Source: Sideroxydans sp.
GTDB taxonomy: Bacteria; Pseudomonadota; Gammaproteobacteria; Burkholderiales; Gallionellaceae
Length of the DNA: 64,000 bases
Reading direction: 5' to 3'
Assembly: GCA_027310725.1 (NCBI GenBank)
Contig: DAIDAG010000001.1
Coordinates: 19,294 to 83,293 of the forward strand
The notes beneath the pieces were generated by a model. It did not search any database. It was not told where the DNA came from and saw only the letters and a list, made by a program, of their open reading frames with translations. The translations under genes and the position numbers were made by a program. Below, piece by piece: positions 9,418 to 19,332 of the stretch (positions are counted from its first letter, which is position 1; every line of letters starts with the position of its first letter).

Positions 9418-9864
9418 ATGAATAACATGAAAATTCGAGAATTGCTGGTGACCTTATGGGTTCTTGCCCTGTTTGGAATTGGCACTGCACATGCCGCAAC
9501 GGCTGTAACTGTTTATATAAGCCCAATTTGTGGCTGCTGCGAGAAGTATGTGGACTATCTGCGCGAAAACGGTTTTGCGGTAAGCGCAGTGAATACATCG
9601 GATATGGATGCCATCAAGAAGAAATATGGCATGTCTCACATCGCCAGTTGCCACACGGCGCTGGTGAATGGCTATGTAGTCAAGGGCCATGTCCCTGCCG
9701 GCACCACCCGTAAAATGCTCAGGGAAAAACCCTCCATCATCGGCATCAGCGCGCCCGGCATGCCGCTGAATTCGCATGGCATGGAAGAAATGCAGAAAGG
9801 AACGCTGGCCATTTATGCCGTGCCGAAAGATGGAAAAGAGCCGTACCAATTCTCAGTCGAGTAA
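9418..9864 (+). CDS. DUF411 metal-binding periplasmic protein
   Basis: A 148-residue protein with a signal peptide (cleavage near AHAATAV) and the DUF411 hallmarks: ISPICGCCEKYVDYL near residues 37-52, SHIASCHTALV, GHVPAG, and PGMPLNSHGME. The cysteines and Met/His clusters suit Cu(I) binding. DUF411 proteins are frequent in Cus/Cop-type loci. The ATG at 9427 (MKIREL) is an alternative start with similar support. Spacing to the next gene is 16 nt, consistent with one transcript. Confidence 0.85.
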   Translation: MNNMKIRELLVTLWVLALFGIGTAHAATAVTVYISPICGCCEKYVDYLRENGFAVSAVNTSDMDAIKKKYGMSHIASCHTALVNGYVVKGHVPAGTTRKMLREKPSIIGISAPGMPLNSHGMEEMQKGTLAIYAVPKDGKEPYQFSVE

Positions 9865-9880
9865 ACAGCAGCAAGAGTGC

Positions 9881-10153
9881 ATGACTCATTTCATGAACAA
9901 CACGATGAAGGCGGAAATAATGCGGAAATACCAAACAGGAGAAGCAATCTTGGCAGTCATGGTCGTGATGATGGCGGCCATCTGGCTAGTTAGCGGTCAT
10001 CAAGGCGTAATGGAAGGGATGATGGGGCATGGTGCCCATGCCGAAGAATTGGCAGATCCGCAGCAACAAACTGCGACGATGACTCGATCCGTACCGGATC
10101 AACCTGCTGCAGGACTTCAGACCGAACGCCAACAATTCGAGGGGCAATCGTGA
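9881..10153 (+). CDS. Small single-pass membrane protein of unknown function
   Basis: 90 residues from the ATG at 9881. A later ATG at 9920 is also preceded by purine-rich sequence and is a credible start. One hydrophobic helix (ILAVMVVMMAAIWLVSG) is followed by Met/His-containing residues (GVMEGMMGHGAHAEE) and a Gln/Thr-rich tail. The stop overlaps the GTG start of the DUF2231 gene (GTGA), arguing that it is translated. I do not recognise the family. The Met-rich segment after the helix fits a periplasmic copper-binding stub. Confidence 0.6.
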   Translation: MTHFMNNTMKAEIMRKYQTGEAILAVMVVMMAAIWLVSGHQGVMEGMMGHGAHAEELADPQQQTATMTRSVPDQPAAGLQTERQQFEGQS

Positions 10154-10665
10154 TCGAAATTATCCCCAATTGGCATCCGGTATTCGTGCATTTTCCGATT
10201 GCCTTTGCAACGGCGTCGGTCTGCTTTTTTGTTGCCGCAAAATTGCTCAAAGGAAAAACACTGGCCGCGCAATGCCTGAATACAGCCCGCTGGATGTTGC
10301 AGGCCGCAGCGATTTCCGCCTGCATTGCCGCGGTGTTCGGCTGGCTGGCCTTCAACAGTGTCGAGCATGACGAGGGGGGACATCTGGCCATGGCATTGCA
10401 CCGCAATTGGGCACTGGGTGCGCTTGGCACACTGATATTGCTTGCCGTTTGGGATTTGTCGTTCCGGCAGACTGCCAAGCCGCCAACCGGCGGATTTCTG
10501 ATCCTGCTGATCGGAGGGTGGCTGTTGGTGGTCAGCGCGGCCTGGCATGGCGGCGAATTGGTGTATCGCCACGGCCTGGGTGTAATGGCTTTGCCCGACA
10601 TGCACGACGAACAGGATGCAGCGGCGCATGGCGCCGGGGGGCACGAACATACCCATATACACTAG
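10150..10665 (+). CDS. DUF2231 four-helix membrane protein
   Basis: A 171-residue integral membrane protein starting at GTG 10150, which overlaps the previous stop by 4 nt. The sequence HPVFVHFPIAFATASVCFF at 8-26 is the DUF2231 signature. Further helices sit at about 50-68, 84-102 and 115-133, and the tail ends in a His-rich stretch (GHEHTHIH). DUF2231 proteins are found with redox or metal-efflux genes and may bind haem or metal, but no activity is established. The His-rich C-terminus fits the metal-resistance context. Confidence 0.82.
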   Translation: MIEIIPNWHPVFVHFPIAFATASVCFFVAAKLLKGKTLAAQCLNTARWMLQAAAISACIAAVFGWLAFNSVEHDEGGHLAMALHRNWALGALGTLILLAVWDLSFRQTAKPPTGGFLILLIGGWLLVVSAAWHGGELVYRHGLGVMALPDMHDEQDAAAHGAGGHEHTHIH

Positions 10666-10778
10666 CTTACTAAATTTTATCGATACGAAAGGAGGGGTTA
10701 CGAAAATCTAAATTTCAAGACTAGCTATTCGATTTTTTTTGTATGACTCTTAATTAACCGGATTATCAGGAGAACAAA

Positions 10779-11036
10779 ATGAAACTGAAGACAACATTGC
10801 TTGCGGCAATACTCGCTGCATTCGCCGCCTCTACCGTTTATGCAGCCGACGATGCCATGGGCAAAAAGGCCGATTCACCTACAGCCGAAAAATCCGAGGC
10901 AAAGAAACCGGCGAAGAAACACAGCCATCCTGAAGAAAAAGGCATACCGGCGGCGGAATCCAAGGCCGGCAAGAGCCACCGCGAGACCATGGATAAAGAC
11001 ATGCCCATGCATGACCACACACAAGAAAAGCATTAA
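10779..11036 (+). CDS. Small exported Lys/His-rich protein
   Basis: 85 residues with a clear signal peptide (MKLKTTLLAAILAAFAASTVYA) and a mature part that is almost wholly charged: Lys-Ala-Glu repeats followed by KHSHPEEK and MPMHDHTQEKH. No fold is evident; it is probably disordered. AGGAG lies about 8 nt before the ATG. I do not recognise a named family. The His/Met tail and its place directly before the P-type ATPase gene suggest a periplasmic metal buffer. Confidence 0.7.
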   Translation: MKLKTTLLAAILAAFAASTVYAADDAMGKKADSPTAEKSEAKKPAKKHSHPEEKGIPAAESKAGKSHRETMDKDMPMHDHTQEKH

Positions 11037-11046
11037 ACGTCGCCCA

Positions 11047-11074
11047 CGGTGTGCGGCGAGATTGCCGCACACCG
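11047..11074 (+). terminator. GC-rich hairpin before the P-type ATPase gene
   Basis: An 11-bp perfect stem (CGGTGTGCGGC with GCCGCACACCG) encloses a 6-nt loop. No T-tract follows, so it may be a processing or attenuation element rather than a complete intrinsic terminator. Confidence 0.45.
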
Positions 11075-11096
11075 GCCATATTCGGTTTGAAATCGC

Positions 11097-11116
11097 TCAT
11101 GCGCTTTTTCGCATGA
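11097..11116 (+). terminator. Second hairpin with T-rich loop before the P-type ATPase gene
   Basis: TCATGCG (11097-11103) and CGCATGA (11110-11116) pair around CTTTTT. It lies 41 bp before the ATPase start. Together with the preceding stem it may partly separate expression of the small-protein genes from the ATPase gene. Confidence 0.3.
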
Positions 11117-11157
11117 CACAAAACGCAACGGATTGTTGAAATCGAGAGGTAAATGTC

Positions 11158-13560
<2,403 letters not shown>

Positions 13561-13630
13561 CGCATGGCGCGGGGATACGCACCTGCCGGCGTTACGGCAG
13601 ACTGGATTGTTATTGCGGGAGGAATACTCC

Positions 13631-14320
13631 GTGGCTAATTGCTGCAACGACAAAACCTGCGAGATCGACATGCTCCGCATCCGCCAGAGCGCGACACTTA
13701 AAATCGTGCTGGCGATCAATGCGGCCATGTTCATGGTGGAACTCACGGCAGGGTTGCTCGGAAATTCCATTTCCCTGGTGGCGGATTCGCTGGATATGCT
13801 CGGTGATGCACTGGTGTACGGTTTCAGTCTCTACGTTGTCGCGCACAGCCCGGCCATGAAAGCAAAAGCGGCTCTGCTCAAAGGAATCATCATGGCGATT
13901 TTTGCTCTTTTCGTGCTTGGGCAAGCAATATACCGGATTGTCTTCCCGCAGCTTCCGGTGTTCGAGGCTATCGGGGCCGTAGGATTGCTTGCGCTTGCCG
14001 CGAATGGCATGTGTTTCTTCCTGCTTTGGCGGCATCGTGCGGATGACATCAATATGAGTTCGGTCTGGTTGTGTTCCCGCAACGACATTATTGCGAACGT
14101 CTCGGTATTGTTTGCCGCAGCAGGGGTGTGGTTCACCCGATCCGGTTGGCCCGACATCCTGATTGGACTGGCACTGGCTGCACTTTTCTTTCGCTCGGCG
14201 CTAACCGTGCTGCGCGATGCCCTCAAGGAACCCGGCGTCGGCCGTCATGAAAATGGCGGCGCCGCCACGATTCTGGATGATGTGAACTTTCATGCAAAAG
14301 GAGAACGTGATGGAACATGA
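13631..14320 (+). CDS. Cation diffusion facilitator-like transporter without cytoplasmic domain
   Basis: The start is taken as GTG 13631 because GGGAGGAA lies about 7 nt upstream; the protein is then 229 residues. The N-terminus is cysteine-bearing (ANCCNDKTCEID). Six hydrophobic helices follow, with the CDF-like TM2 segment SLVADSLDMLGD and TM5 segment SRNDIIANVSV. In canonical CDF proteins these segments carry the His/Asp transport site; here the His positions are Asp and Asn. The C-terminal cytoplasmic metal-sensing domain is missing. It probably moves a divalent or monovalent metal, but the altered site leaves the ion uncertain. The end overlaps the DUF2933 gene by 11 nt. Confidence 0.75.
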   Translation: MANCCNDKTCEIDMLRIRQSATLKIVLAINAAMFMVELTAGLLGNSISLVADSLDMLGDALVYGFSLYVVAHSPAMKAKAALLKGIIMAIFALFVLGQAIYRIVFPQLPVFEAIGAVGLLALAANGMCFFLLWRHRADDINMSSVWLCSRNDIIANVSVLFAAAGVWFTRSGWPDILIGLALAALFFRSALTVLRDALKEPGVGRHENGGAATILDDVNFHAKGERDGT

Positions 14321-14552
14321 CGAACATACCGGGCACGGCTCGCAACCCGCCCCACGCGGATACAACTGGGTTTTCATTGCCTTCCTGGCGATTGCTGCTT
14401 TCTACTTGTTCACCGAACACCGTGCCCACCTGCTTGGCGCGTTGCCGTTCCTGTTGCTGTTAGCCTGTCCGTTGATGCATGTGTTTATGCACCATGGACA
14501 TGGGGGCGCACACGGCAGTCCCAACGAGAATAGCGAAAGGAACAAAAAATGA
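14310..14552 (+). CDS. DUF2933 small membrane protein
   Basis: 80 residues from the ATG at 14310, selected because AAAGGAGAACGTG directly precedes it. The order is a His-rich start (MEHDEHTGHGSQ), one helix (WVFIAFLAIAAFYLF), HRAHLLGALPFLLLLACPLMHVFMHHGHGG, then a polar tail. This two-helix layout with HHGHGG is the DUF2933 signature, seen in copper-resistance operons of proteobacteria. It overlaps the genes on both sides, so it is translated as part of the operon. Function is unknown; metal binding by the His clusters is likely. Confidence 0.82.
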   Translation: MEHDEHTGHGSQPAPRGYNWVFIAFLAIAAFYLFTEHRAHLLGALPFLLLLACPLMHVFMHHGHGGAHGSPNENSERNKK

Positions 14553-15211
14553 ACTCCGCACAGAACGCATATGGCCTGTGGTCGCTGGTCATCATCAACT
14601 CAGCATTCTTTATCTTTTTCGCTTTCAGCTTCTTCAAGCCGCAATCGCAACGTGACTGGCGCACACTTGGTCTTTACTCGGCTTTCATCGTGGCGCTGTT
14701 CACCGAAATGTACGGTTTCCCGCTGACGATTTATCTGCTGTCCGGTTGGCTGCAGAGCCACTATCCGGGAGTGAACTGGTGGTCCCACGATGCCGGGCAT
14801 CTGCTTGAAATGATGTTTGGCTGGCGCTCCAATCCTCACTTCGGGCCATTTCATATACTCAGCATGATCTTCATCGGCGGCGGCTTCTGGTTGCTAGCTT
14901 CCTCCTGGCCCGTGCTTTACCGGGCAGTACAGCGAAACGAGCTGGCTACTGCCGGTCCTTATGCACGTATTCGTCATCCCCAATACGTGGCGTTCGCGCT
15001 GGTGATGTTCGGTTTCCTGCTGCAATGGGTAACGCTGATCACACTGCTCATGTTTCCCGTATTGCTCTTGATTTATGTCCGCCTGGCGCATGCGGAAGAA
15101 CGGGATACGGAGGCACGCTTTGGCGATCAATGGCGCGAGTATGCCGCCCGCACCCCCAGGTTCGTTCCGCAGGGGTTCCGGGCAGTTTTCTCCAGCGGAC
15201 ATTCGAAATGA
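14549..15211 (+). CDS. Isoprenylcysteine carboxyl methyltransferase (ICMT/PEMT)-like membrane protein
   Basis: A 220-residue multi-helix membrane protein. The C-terminal half shows the family signature: AGPYARIRHPQYVAFAL at about 131-147 and AEERDTEARFGDQWREYAARTPRF at about 184-207, which form the S-adenosylmethionine pocket and catalytic face. Bacterial members are common in metal-resistance operons, with substrates not established. The start overlaps the DUF2933 stop by 4 nt (ATGA) and the end overlaps the next reading frame by 4 nt, so it sits in a coupled series. Confidence 0.82.
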   Translation: MNSAQNAYGLWSLVIINSAFFIFFAFSFFKPQSQRDWRTLGLYSAFIVALFTEMYGFPLTIYLLSGWLQSHYPGVNWWSHDAGHLLEMMFGWRSNPHFGPFHILSMIFIGGGFWLLASSWPVLYRAVQRNELATAGPYARIRHPQYVAFALVMFGFLLQWVTLITLLMFPVLLLIYVRLAHAEERDTEARFGDQWREYAARTPRFVPQGFRAVFSSGHSK

Positions 15212-15659
15212 TTCTGGGCGGAGACAAATATGTCTGGCTGGTTTGGGCTCTCGCTTTTCTGGTTCCCTGGAGAGCGATGTACATCGCTTTCCCCGGGCAG
15301 CGGCGCATCATGCTGCTGAGCAGCTCGCTGACATCGCTGTTCGGTTTAACCGAACCGATTTTCGTGCCCCGGTATTGGAATCCGCCCAGCGTGTTCGATT
15401 TGGGCACGGCGCACCGGTTTCGATATTGAAAGCCTGATATTCTGTTTTGGCATCGGCGGCGTGGGGGGCGGTACTGTACAACGGATTAACCAGCAAGCAT
15501 CTGGCGCCGATAAGTCATCATGAGCGCAGCAATCCAGGGCACCGTTTCCACGGGGCAGCATTGGGCACCTTTCCAATCGAAGAATTATTGTTCGGCTTTG
15601 GCATAGGCGCTTATTGGTCGGGGGTGTATGAGCATCTTTCCTGGCACCGCAGCACTTGA
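15208..15659 (+). pseudogene. Lycopene-cyclase-domain membrane protein, frameshifted and internally deleted
   Basis: The first frame from ATG 15208 reads a good lycopene-cyclase-domain start (PWRAMYIAFPGQRRIMLL, GLTEPIFVPRYWNPPSVFDL) and then stops after HRFRY at 15429. The homologous sequence continues in a second frame (FDIESLIFCFGIGG, about 15417-15455) and in a third frame (GAVLYNGLTSKHL ... HGAALGTFPIEELLFGFGIGAYWSGVYEHLSW, to 15659). Two frameshifts are therefore needed. In addition, the segment normally joining the R-H-R-x-H region to the P-x-EELLFGF region, several helices long, is missing. Full-length relatives are about 200-250 residues. The gene overlaps the preceding methyltransferase-like gene by 4 nt and looks like a decayed last member of the operon. 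Confidence 0.75.
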
Positions 15660-15709
15660 TTCACTGGTCGGGCAGGGTTAAATACGGCAATTGTTATAGG
15701 AGAGTCTGC

Positions 15710-16183
15710 ATGTATAAATTGGTCAAAGATCCCGTTTGTCACATGGTGGTTTCTGAGGCATCGTTTGCCACCCAATATGAAGGGATAGCTTATGCATTCT
15801 GTTCGCCGCAATGCAAGGATCGATTCCTGGCGAATCCGCATTTGTATATTGGTTTGCCCGGGAAAAAAGCCGTCGCGCAGCAGGGAAAGGTGATCATCAA
15901 ACAACGCTGCATGATCTTGTCTGCACCACCGGATTCCGAGCAGTCCGAACTCGTAAAACACGCATTGCGTGCGATGATGGGAGTTAAGGATGTTTGCATT
16001 GAAGGCACAGCAATAAAACTCCAGTACGACTTGATGCAAGTGACCGCTGATCAAATTGCGGAGAAATTGGCGCTAATTGGGACTGAGCTAGGTGACGGCT
16101 GGATGGAACAGCTCAAACTGGCTTTTATCAATTATCAGGAAGAATGCGAGATCGGCAATCTCGAAGTTGCAAATAAGAAATAA
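15710..16183 (+). CDS. YHS-domain protein with C-terminal heavy-metal-associated-like half
   Basis: 157 residues from ATG 15710 (TAGGAGAG about 6 nt upstream). Residues 5-45 form a YHS domain (KDPVCHMVV, YAFCSPQCKDRFLANPHLY), close to the one in the ATPase at 11158. Residues about 62-120 (QRCMILSAPPDSEQSELVKHALRAMMGVKDVCIEGTAIKLQYDL region) resemble an HMA-type fold without the CxxC pair. It is probably a cytoplasmic metal chaperone or sensor serving the ATPase. That role is inferred from the shared YHS domain and location. Confidence 0.75.
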   Translation: MYKLVKDPVCHMVVSEASFATQYEGIAYAFCSPQCKDRFLANPHLYIGLPGKKAVAQQGKVIIKQRCMILSAPPDSEQSELVKHALRAMMGVKDVCIEGTAIKLQYDLMQVTADQIAEKLALIGTELGDGWMEQLKLAFINYQEECEIGNLEVANKK

Positions 16184-16239
16184 GGAATTGTCGCCGCAAA
16201 TATTCACAACTTAACCAAACAACGCAAAGGAGGGGCGAT

Positions 16240-16488
16240 ATGATGAACCAGTGGAACGGCTTCTGGGGTTGGGGAATGGGTTTAGGTTTCGTATTCATGC
16301 TGCTGTTCTGGGGATTCATCATTCTTGGAATCGCGGCGCTGATTCGTTGGCTGATGACGCAATCGTCGCCAAGTCGCAGCTCGCGCGATAAATCGCCAAT
16401 GGAGATCGTGCAGGAACGCTATGCGCGCGGCGAGATAGGCCGGGAAGAATACGAACAGAAAAGGCGTGACCTGGAACAGCAAGCATGA
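16240..16488 (+). CDS. SHOCT-domain small membrane protein (copy 1)
   Basis: 82 residues preceded by a strong AAAGGAGGGG ribosome site. A Trp/Gly-rich start (NQWNGFWGWGMGLGF) leads into one helix (FMLLFWGFIILGIAALIRWL), a linker and a C-terminal SHOCT motif (PMEIVQERYARGEIGREEYEQKRRDLEQ). SHOCT motifs are short oligomerisation modules. A near-identical copy lies in opposite orientation at 18312-18554. Its job in the metal module is unknown. Confidence 0.85.
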   Translation: MMNQWNGFWGWGMGLGFVFMLLFWGFIILGIAALIRWLMTQSSPSRSSRDKSPMEIVQERYARGEIGREEYEQKRRDLEQQA

Positions 16489-16621
16489 AAAGGCCGATCT
16501 TATTTTTATTACAATGCAGCCACCCCGGTGGCGCTGGAAGCGGTTAATGCGATCCTGCCGTTTCCGATAAGCATTTCGGCAATCCTTCATCCCTCCAAAT
16601 TCTTTATGAGTGAACTCCAGT

Positions 16622-17485
16622 ATGTTGAATTTCCGCGGACGCTGGGCGATCGCATTCCTTGCCCTGATGGCACTGGGGTTGAGCGGATGCGCCACTACGA
16701 CCAATACGCCGCTTGCCCAGGCACAGATGAAGACCCCCATCAGAGTATTGGTGGTACGGGTGCCGATGGCGATGGATGCGGCCCGGCTTCAAGCTGTATT
16801 GGCCCCGGATATCAAGCCGACATTGCCCATTTCAGACGAGCGCCTTCAGCAGGGCATGAAACATGCGCAAGAGCATGCTTCGGCCGCAATGGAATCGGCC
16901 CTGGCCGGGGAGCCGAGGCTCCTCATCATGGTACCGCCGACGGAAGAAAAGCAGCTTATCGATCATATCCAGGGCCAAGGCTTGGGAAGCGCCATGACAC
17001 AGGAGGAGGCGGATCGTCTCCAAGGGGTCACGGGGGCGGACTTACTGCTGCGATTCGGCATTACGGATTACGGTCTGACGCCGCGATCCTGGCGGAATGG
17101 CTACATCGCATTCGAGGTCACGTCGACGCTGGCACTTGCTGCGGTCGTTGCCTATTCCGGGTCCACTGCTGCGAAAGCCGCAGCGGGAATTTATCTGGCG
17201 CAGGAGACGGTTGAAGAAACAGTAGAGGCGTATGCCGGTTTCTGGGCAGTGGACGAAGTATATCGTCCCGTCAGAATCGAAGCAGAGCTGATCGGCTTGA
17301 GTCCGGTCACCACACTATGGAAAACCAGCGACACGGGGTTCTCCGACACAAGCTTATCCCGGCTCGTCAGGAAGGTCGGAGCGGATGAACGCAACAGACA
17401 ATTGAACCAGGCGACTGACGAAGCCGTCAGGAAAATTGCGTCCGATCTGTCAGACACCTTTGAGCACAGAAAGCCTGAGCCATGA
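16622..17485 (+). CDS. Lipoprotein of unknown function
   Basis: 287 residues from ATG 16622; a GTG at 16610 gives four more. The signal is lipoprotein-type (FLALMALGLSGC with lipobox LSGC). The mature region has a beta/alpha character around MKTPIRVLVVRVPMAMD and a segment LLIMVPPTEEKQLIDHIQGQ. A small-residue-rich hydrophobic stretch (TSTLALAAVVAYSGSTAAKAAAGIYLA) comes next, then a helical Arg/Lys/Glu-rich end (ATDEAVRKIASDLSDTFEH). I do not recognise a family. The hydrophobic stretch at about 165-195 could be a second membrane contact. It follows the metal module with a 133-bp gap, so co-regulation is uncertain. Confidence 0.72.
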   Translation: MLNFRGRWAIAFLALMALGLSGCATTTNTPLAQAQMKTPIRVLVVRVPMAMDAARLQAVLAPDIKPTLPISDERLQQGMKHAQEHASAAMESALAGEPRLLIMVPPTEEKQLIDHIQGQGLGSAMTQEEADRLQGVTGADLLLRFGITDYGLTPRSWRNGYIAFEVTSTLALAAVVAYSGSTAAKAAAGIYLAQETVEETVEAYAGFWAVDEVYRPVRIEAELIGLSPVTTLWKTSDTGFSDTSLSRLVRKVGADERNRQLNQATDEAVRKIASDLSDTFEHRKPEP

Positions 17486-17621
17486 TTTTTTCGAGACTAA
17501 CGGCCAGGCGCCTAAATTTCCCGATTGGTATATTGCAAGCTGAATATCTAATGCTGCGCAGCAATTCCGGTCTGGATGCGCATGATATTGGACTGAATGA
17601 TCAAATTCACTGGTCCCCGGC

Positions 17622-17687
17622 GACAGCCGGGAGTTCGATACTCTGATCAAGCAGGCCGATACTGCGCAGTACCAGGCCAAGGATGGC
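17622..17687 (+). pseudogene. Remnant of a GGDEF-domain C-terminus
   Basis: Within the 680-bp stretch between the lipoprotein gene and the desulfurase stub (17486-18165) no intact gene is visible. The frame at 17622 reads DSREFDTLIKQADTAQYQAKDG, which is the typical end of a GGDEF domain (compare ...LLKHADQAMYVAKAEGRN in the gene at 24620). It has no start, no GGDEF motif and no continuation. It is a short fossil; similarity by eye only. Confidence 0.4.
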
Positions 17688-18165
17688 TTACATTGCAGTC
17701 GTGGCACATCCAGGTGGATGGCGACTATTTTTCCGTCGGATGGCATATCCCTGTTGAACAGGGTCTTTTGCGCATGCTTGATCGTATCGTTGGAGCAACC
17801 ACAGTGCAGACAGAGTCGTGAAATTACTAGCGGCTGCGCTCTTAGCAACGTACCCGCACGGGTTAATGGCACGATGTTTTGCGCCAACGAAACCTAATTT
17901 CCCCGGTTTACTGTATATGGGATTACAGGTTAGTTTTGAATGCCAGTTGCGCCTGGCGGCGATCTTCCTCACGAGGAGGAAAAATCCGGGGCGATAAAAA
18001 ACGGTCGCGATTACGCTCGAAAAGTGCAAGCGGGAACGTTTTCTCTGGATGGAATGGTTGATTTAGGTACTACGGATGCCAGAAGGCTGGTTTGAATGCC
18101 CCGAGTCTTTAATACCCGAGGCGGCAGGCAGTCGAATACTACCGGAGAGCGTTGATTGAATTGAA

Positions 18166-18309
18166 TCAATCTTCGGCAGATGCCACCCACCGGAAAACCC
18201 GGATATCCGGATTACCGAAGTGCTCGTCCAAAAACGGTTGGATCGCATCGGCTACCTCCTGCGCCACGGGTGTGGTCGCGTTGTAGTCGAGATAAATCGG
18301 CCTTTGCAT
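18166..18309 (-). pseudogene. N-terminal stub of a cysteine desulfurase-family (class V aminotransferase) gene
   Basis: From ATG 18309 the frame reads 47 residues, beginning MQRPIYLDYNATTPVAQEV and continuing DAIQPFLDEHFGNPDIRVF before a stop at 18166. The YLDYNATTP and EHFGNP elements are the standard N-terminus of NifS/IscS-like enzymes, which run to about 380-400 residues with a PLP lysine and active cysteine. All of that is absent. The ATG lies two nt after the SHOCT stop codon with GGAG upstream, so the stub could still be translated. It is a truncated relic of a transposed or deleted gene. Confidence 0.7.
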
Positions 18310-18311
18310 GC

Positions 18312-18554
18312 TTACTGCTCCAGGTCGCGCTTTTTCTGTTCGTATTCTTCCCGGTCTATTTCACCACGCGCATAGCGTTCCTGCAGTATCTCCAAAGGCG
18401 ATTTGTCATGCGAACCGCGAATTGGAGACGACTGCGTCATCAGCCATCGGATCAGTGCCGTGATTCCGAGAATGATAAATCCCCAGAACAACAACATAAA
18501 TAAAAAGCCCAAGCCCATTCCCCACCCCCAGAAACCGTTCCAATTATTCATCAT
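18312..18554 (-). CDS. SHOCT-domain small membrane protein (copy 2, inverted)
   Basis: 80 residues, closely similar to the protein at 16240-16488 along its whole length. It shares the NWNGFWGWGMGLGF start, the single helix and the SHOCT end (LEILQERYARGEIDREEYEQ). The opposite orientation and about 1.8-kb separation make the pair an inverted repeat at DNA level. A GAGGAGGCATG sequence precedes the start. It is followed directly by the desulfurase stub. Confidence 0.83.
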   Translation of the reverse strand: MMNNWNGFWGWGMGLGFLFMLLFWGFIILGITALIRWLMTQSSPIRGSHDKSPLEILQERYARGEIDREEYEQKKRDLEQ

Positions 18555-18656
18555 GTCATGCCTCCTCTGTGTTACATGGTTGAAGTCAGGATTCTTGACG
18601 AAATTCGAGATGGCTATTGTCGTTGCTCAAAAGATCGAACATGGCATCCCTCTAGA

Positions 18657-19322
18657 TTATGGGCGTTGATCCTGCAGCACATCTGCTGCAACGGCAATGA
18701 AGGCGCCACATCCCGGCAACCAGCGCCGCAGCGTCGGTTCGAGGCGACGACTCCAGCGTTTGCCACCGGGCATTACGATAACGGTACCGAGACCGGCATG
18801 ACACATTGGCAAACCGTTGAACAGGCGCAATGCCTCAGCGTGCGTATGCCAGCGCGCGCCTCGGTAGGCACCTAGACCGCCGTTCCTGCCTTTGGAAAAA
18901 TGGAGCAGGCTGTGCCGGTTGAGCAGCCCCAGCACCACCCGGCGCCGGGCCACGCGCAACATCTCGCTGAGCGCCTGCTTCTCATTCTGGATGAAGCATA
19001 AAGCGGTAACGCTGACGACCAGATCGAAACTCTTGTCGCGGAAAGGCAATTGGCGCGCATCCGCAGCCACGAAGCCGATGCTACGATCAGAATGTCCGTC
19101 GGCAAAGCGGAGCATGTCAGGATCGATGTCGGCGCCGACCACATTTCCGTTTGCAAGATTGGCCGCGAAGCGGCGCGTGAAATAGCCAGTTCCGCACCCG
19201 ACGTCGAGCAGCGTTTCACCCGGGGTTGGTGCAAGCAGCGAATCGAGCAGGCGATACTCTTCTCCCCCGATCCAAGCGCCCCTCTGTGTTGCATACCAGG
19301 CATCGTACTGTTCCGGCTTCAT
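18657..19322 (-). CDS. Class I SAM-dependent methyltransferase (UbiE/Methyltransf_11 type)
   Basis: 221 residues with the Rossmann motif I LLDVGCGTGYFTRRFA at about 37-52, an acidic motif II residue in GADIDPDMLRFA, motif post-I VAADARQLPF and motif III LSEMLRVARRRVVLGLLN. The small-molecule substrate cannot be read. It is the last gene of the minus-strand sulfur cluster, 10 nt after the glutamine amidotransferase gene, so it is likely co-transcribed. Methylation of a thiol or sulfide product is possible but speculative. Confidence 0.85.
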   Translation of the reverse strand: MKPEQYDAWYATQRGAWIGGEEYRLLDSLLAPTPGETLLDVGCGTGYFTRRFAANLANGNVVGADIDPDMLRFADGHSDRSIGFVAADARQLPFRDKSFDLVVSVTALCFIQNEKQALSEMLRVARRRVVLGLLNRHSLLHFSKGRNGGLGAYRGARWHTHAEALRLFNGLPMCHAGLGTVIVMPGGKRWSRRLEPTLRRWLPGCGAFIAVAADVLQDQRP

Positions 19323-19332
19323 ACTGTTCGTT

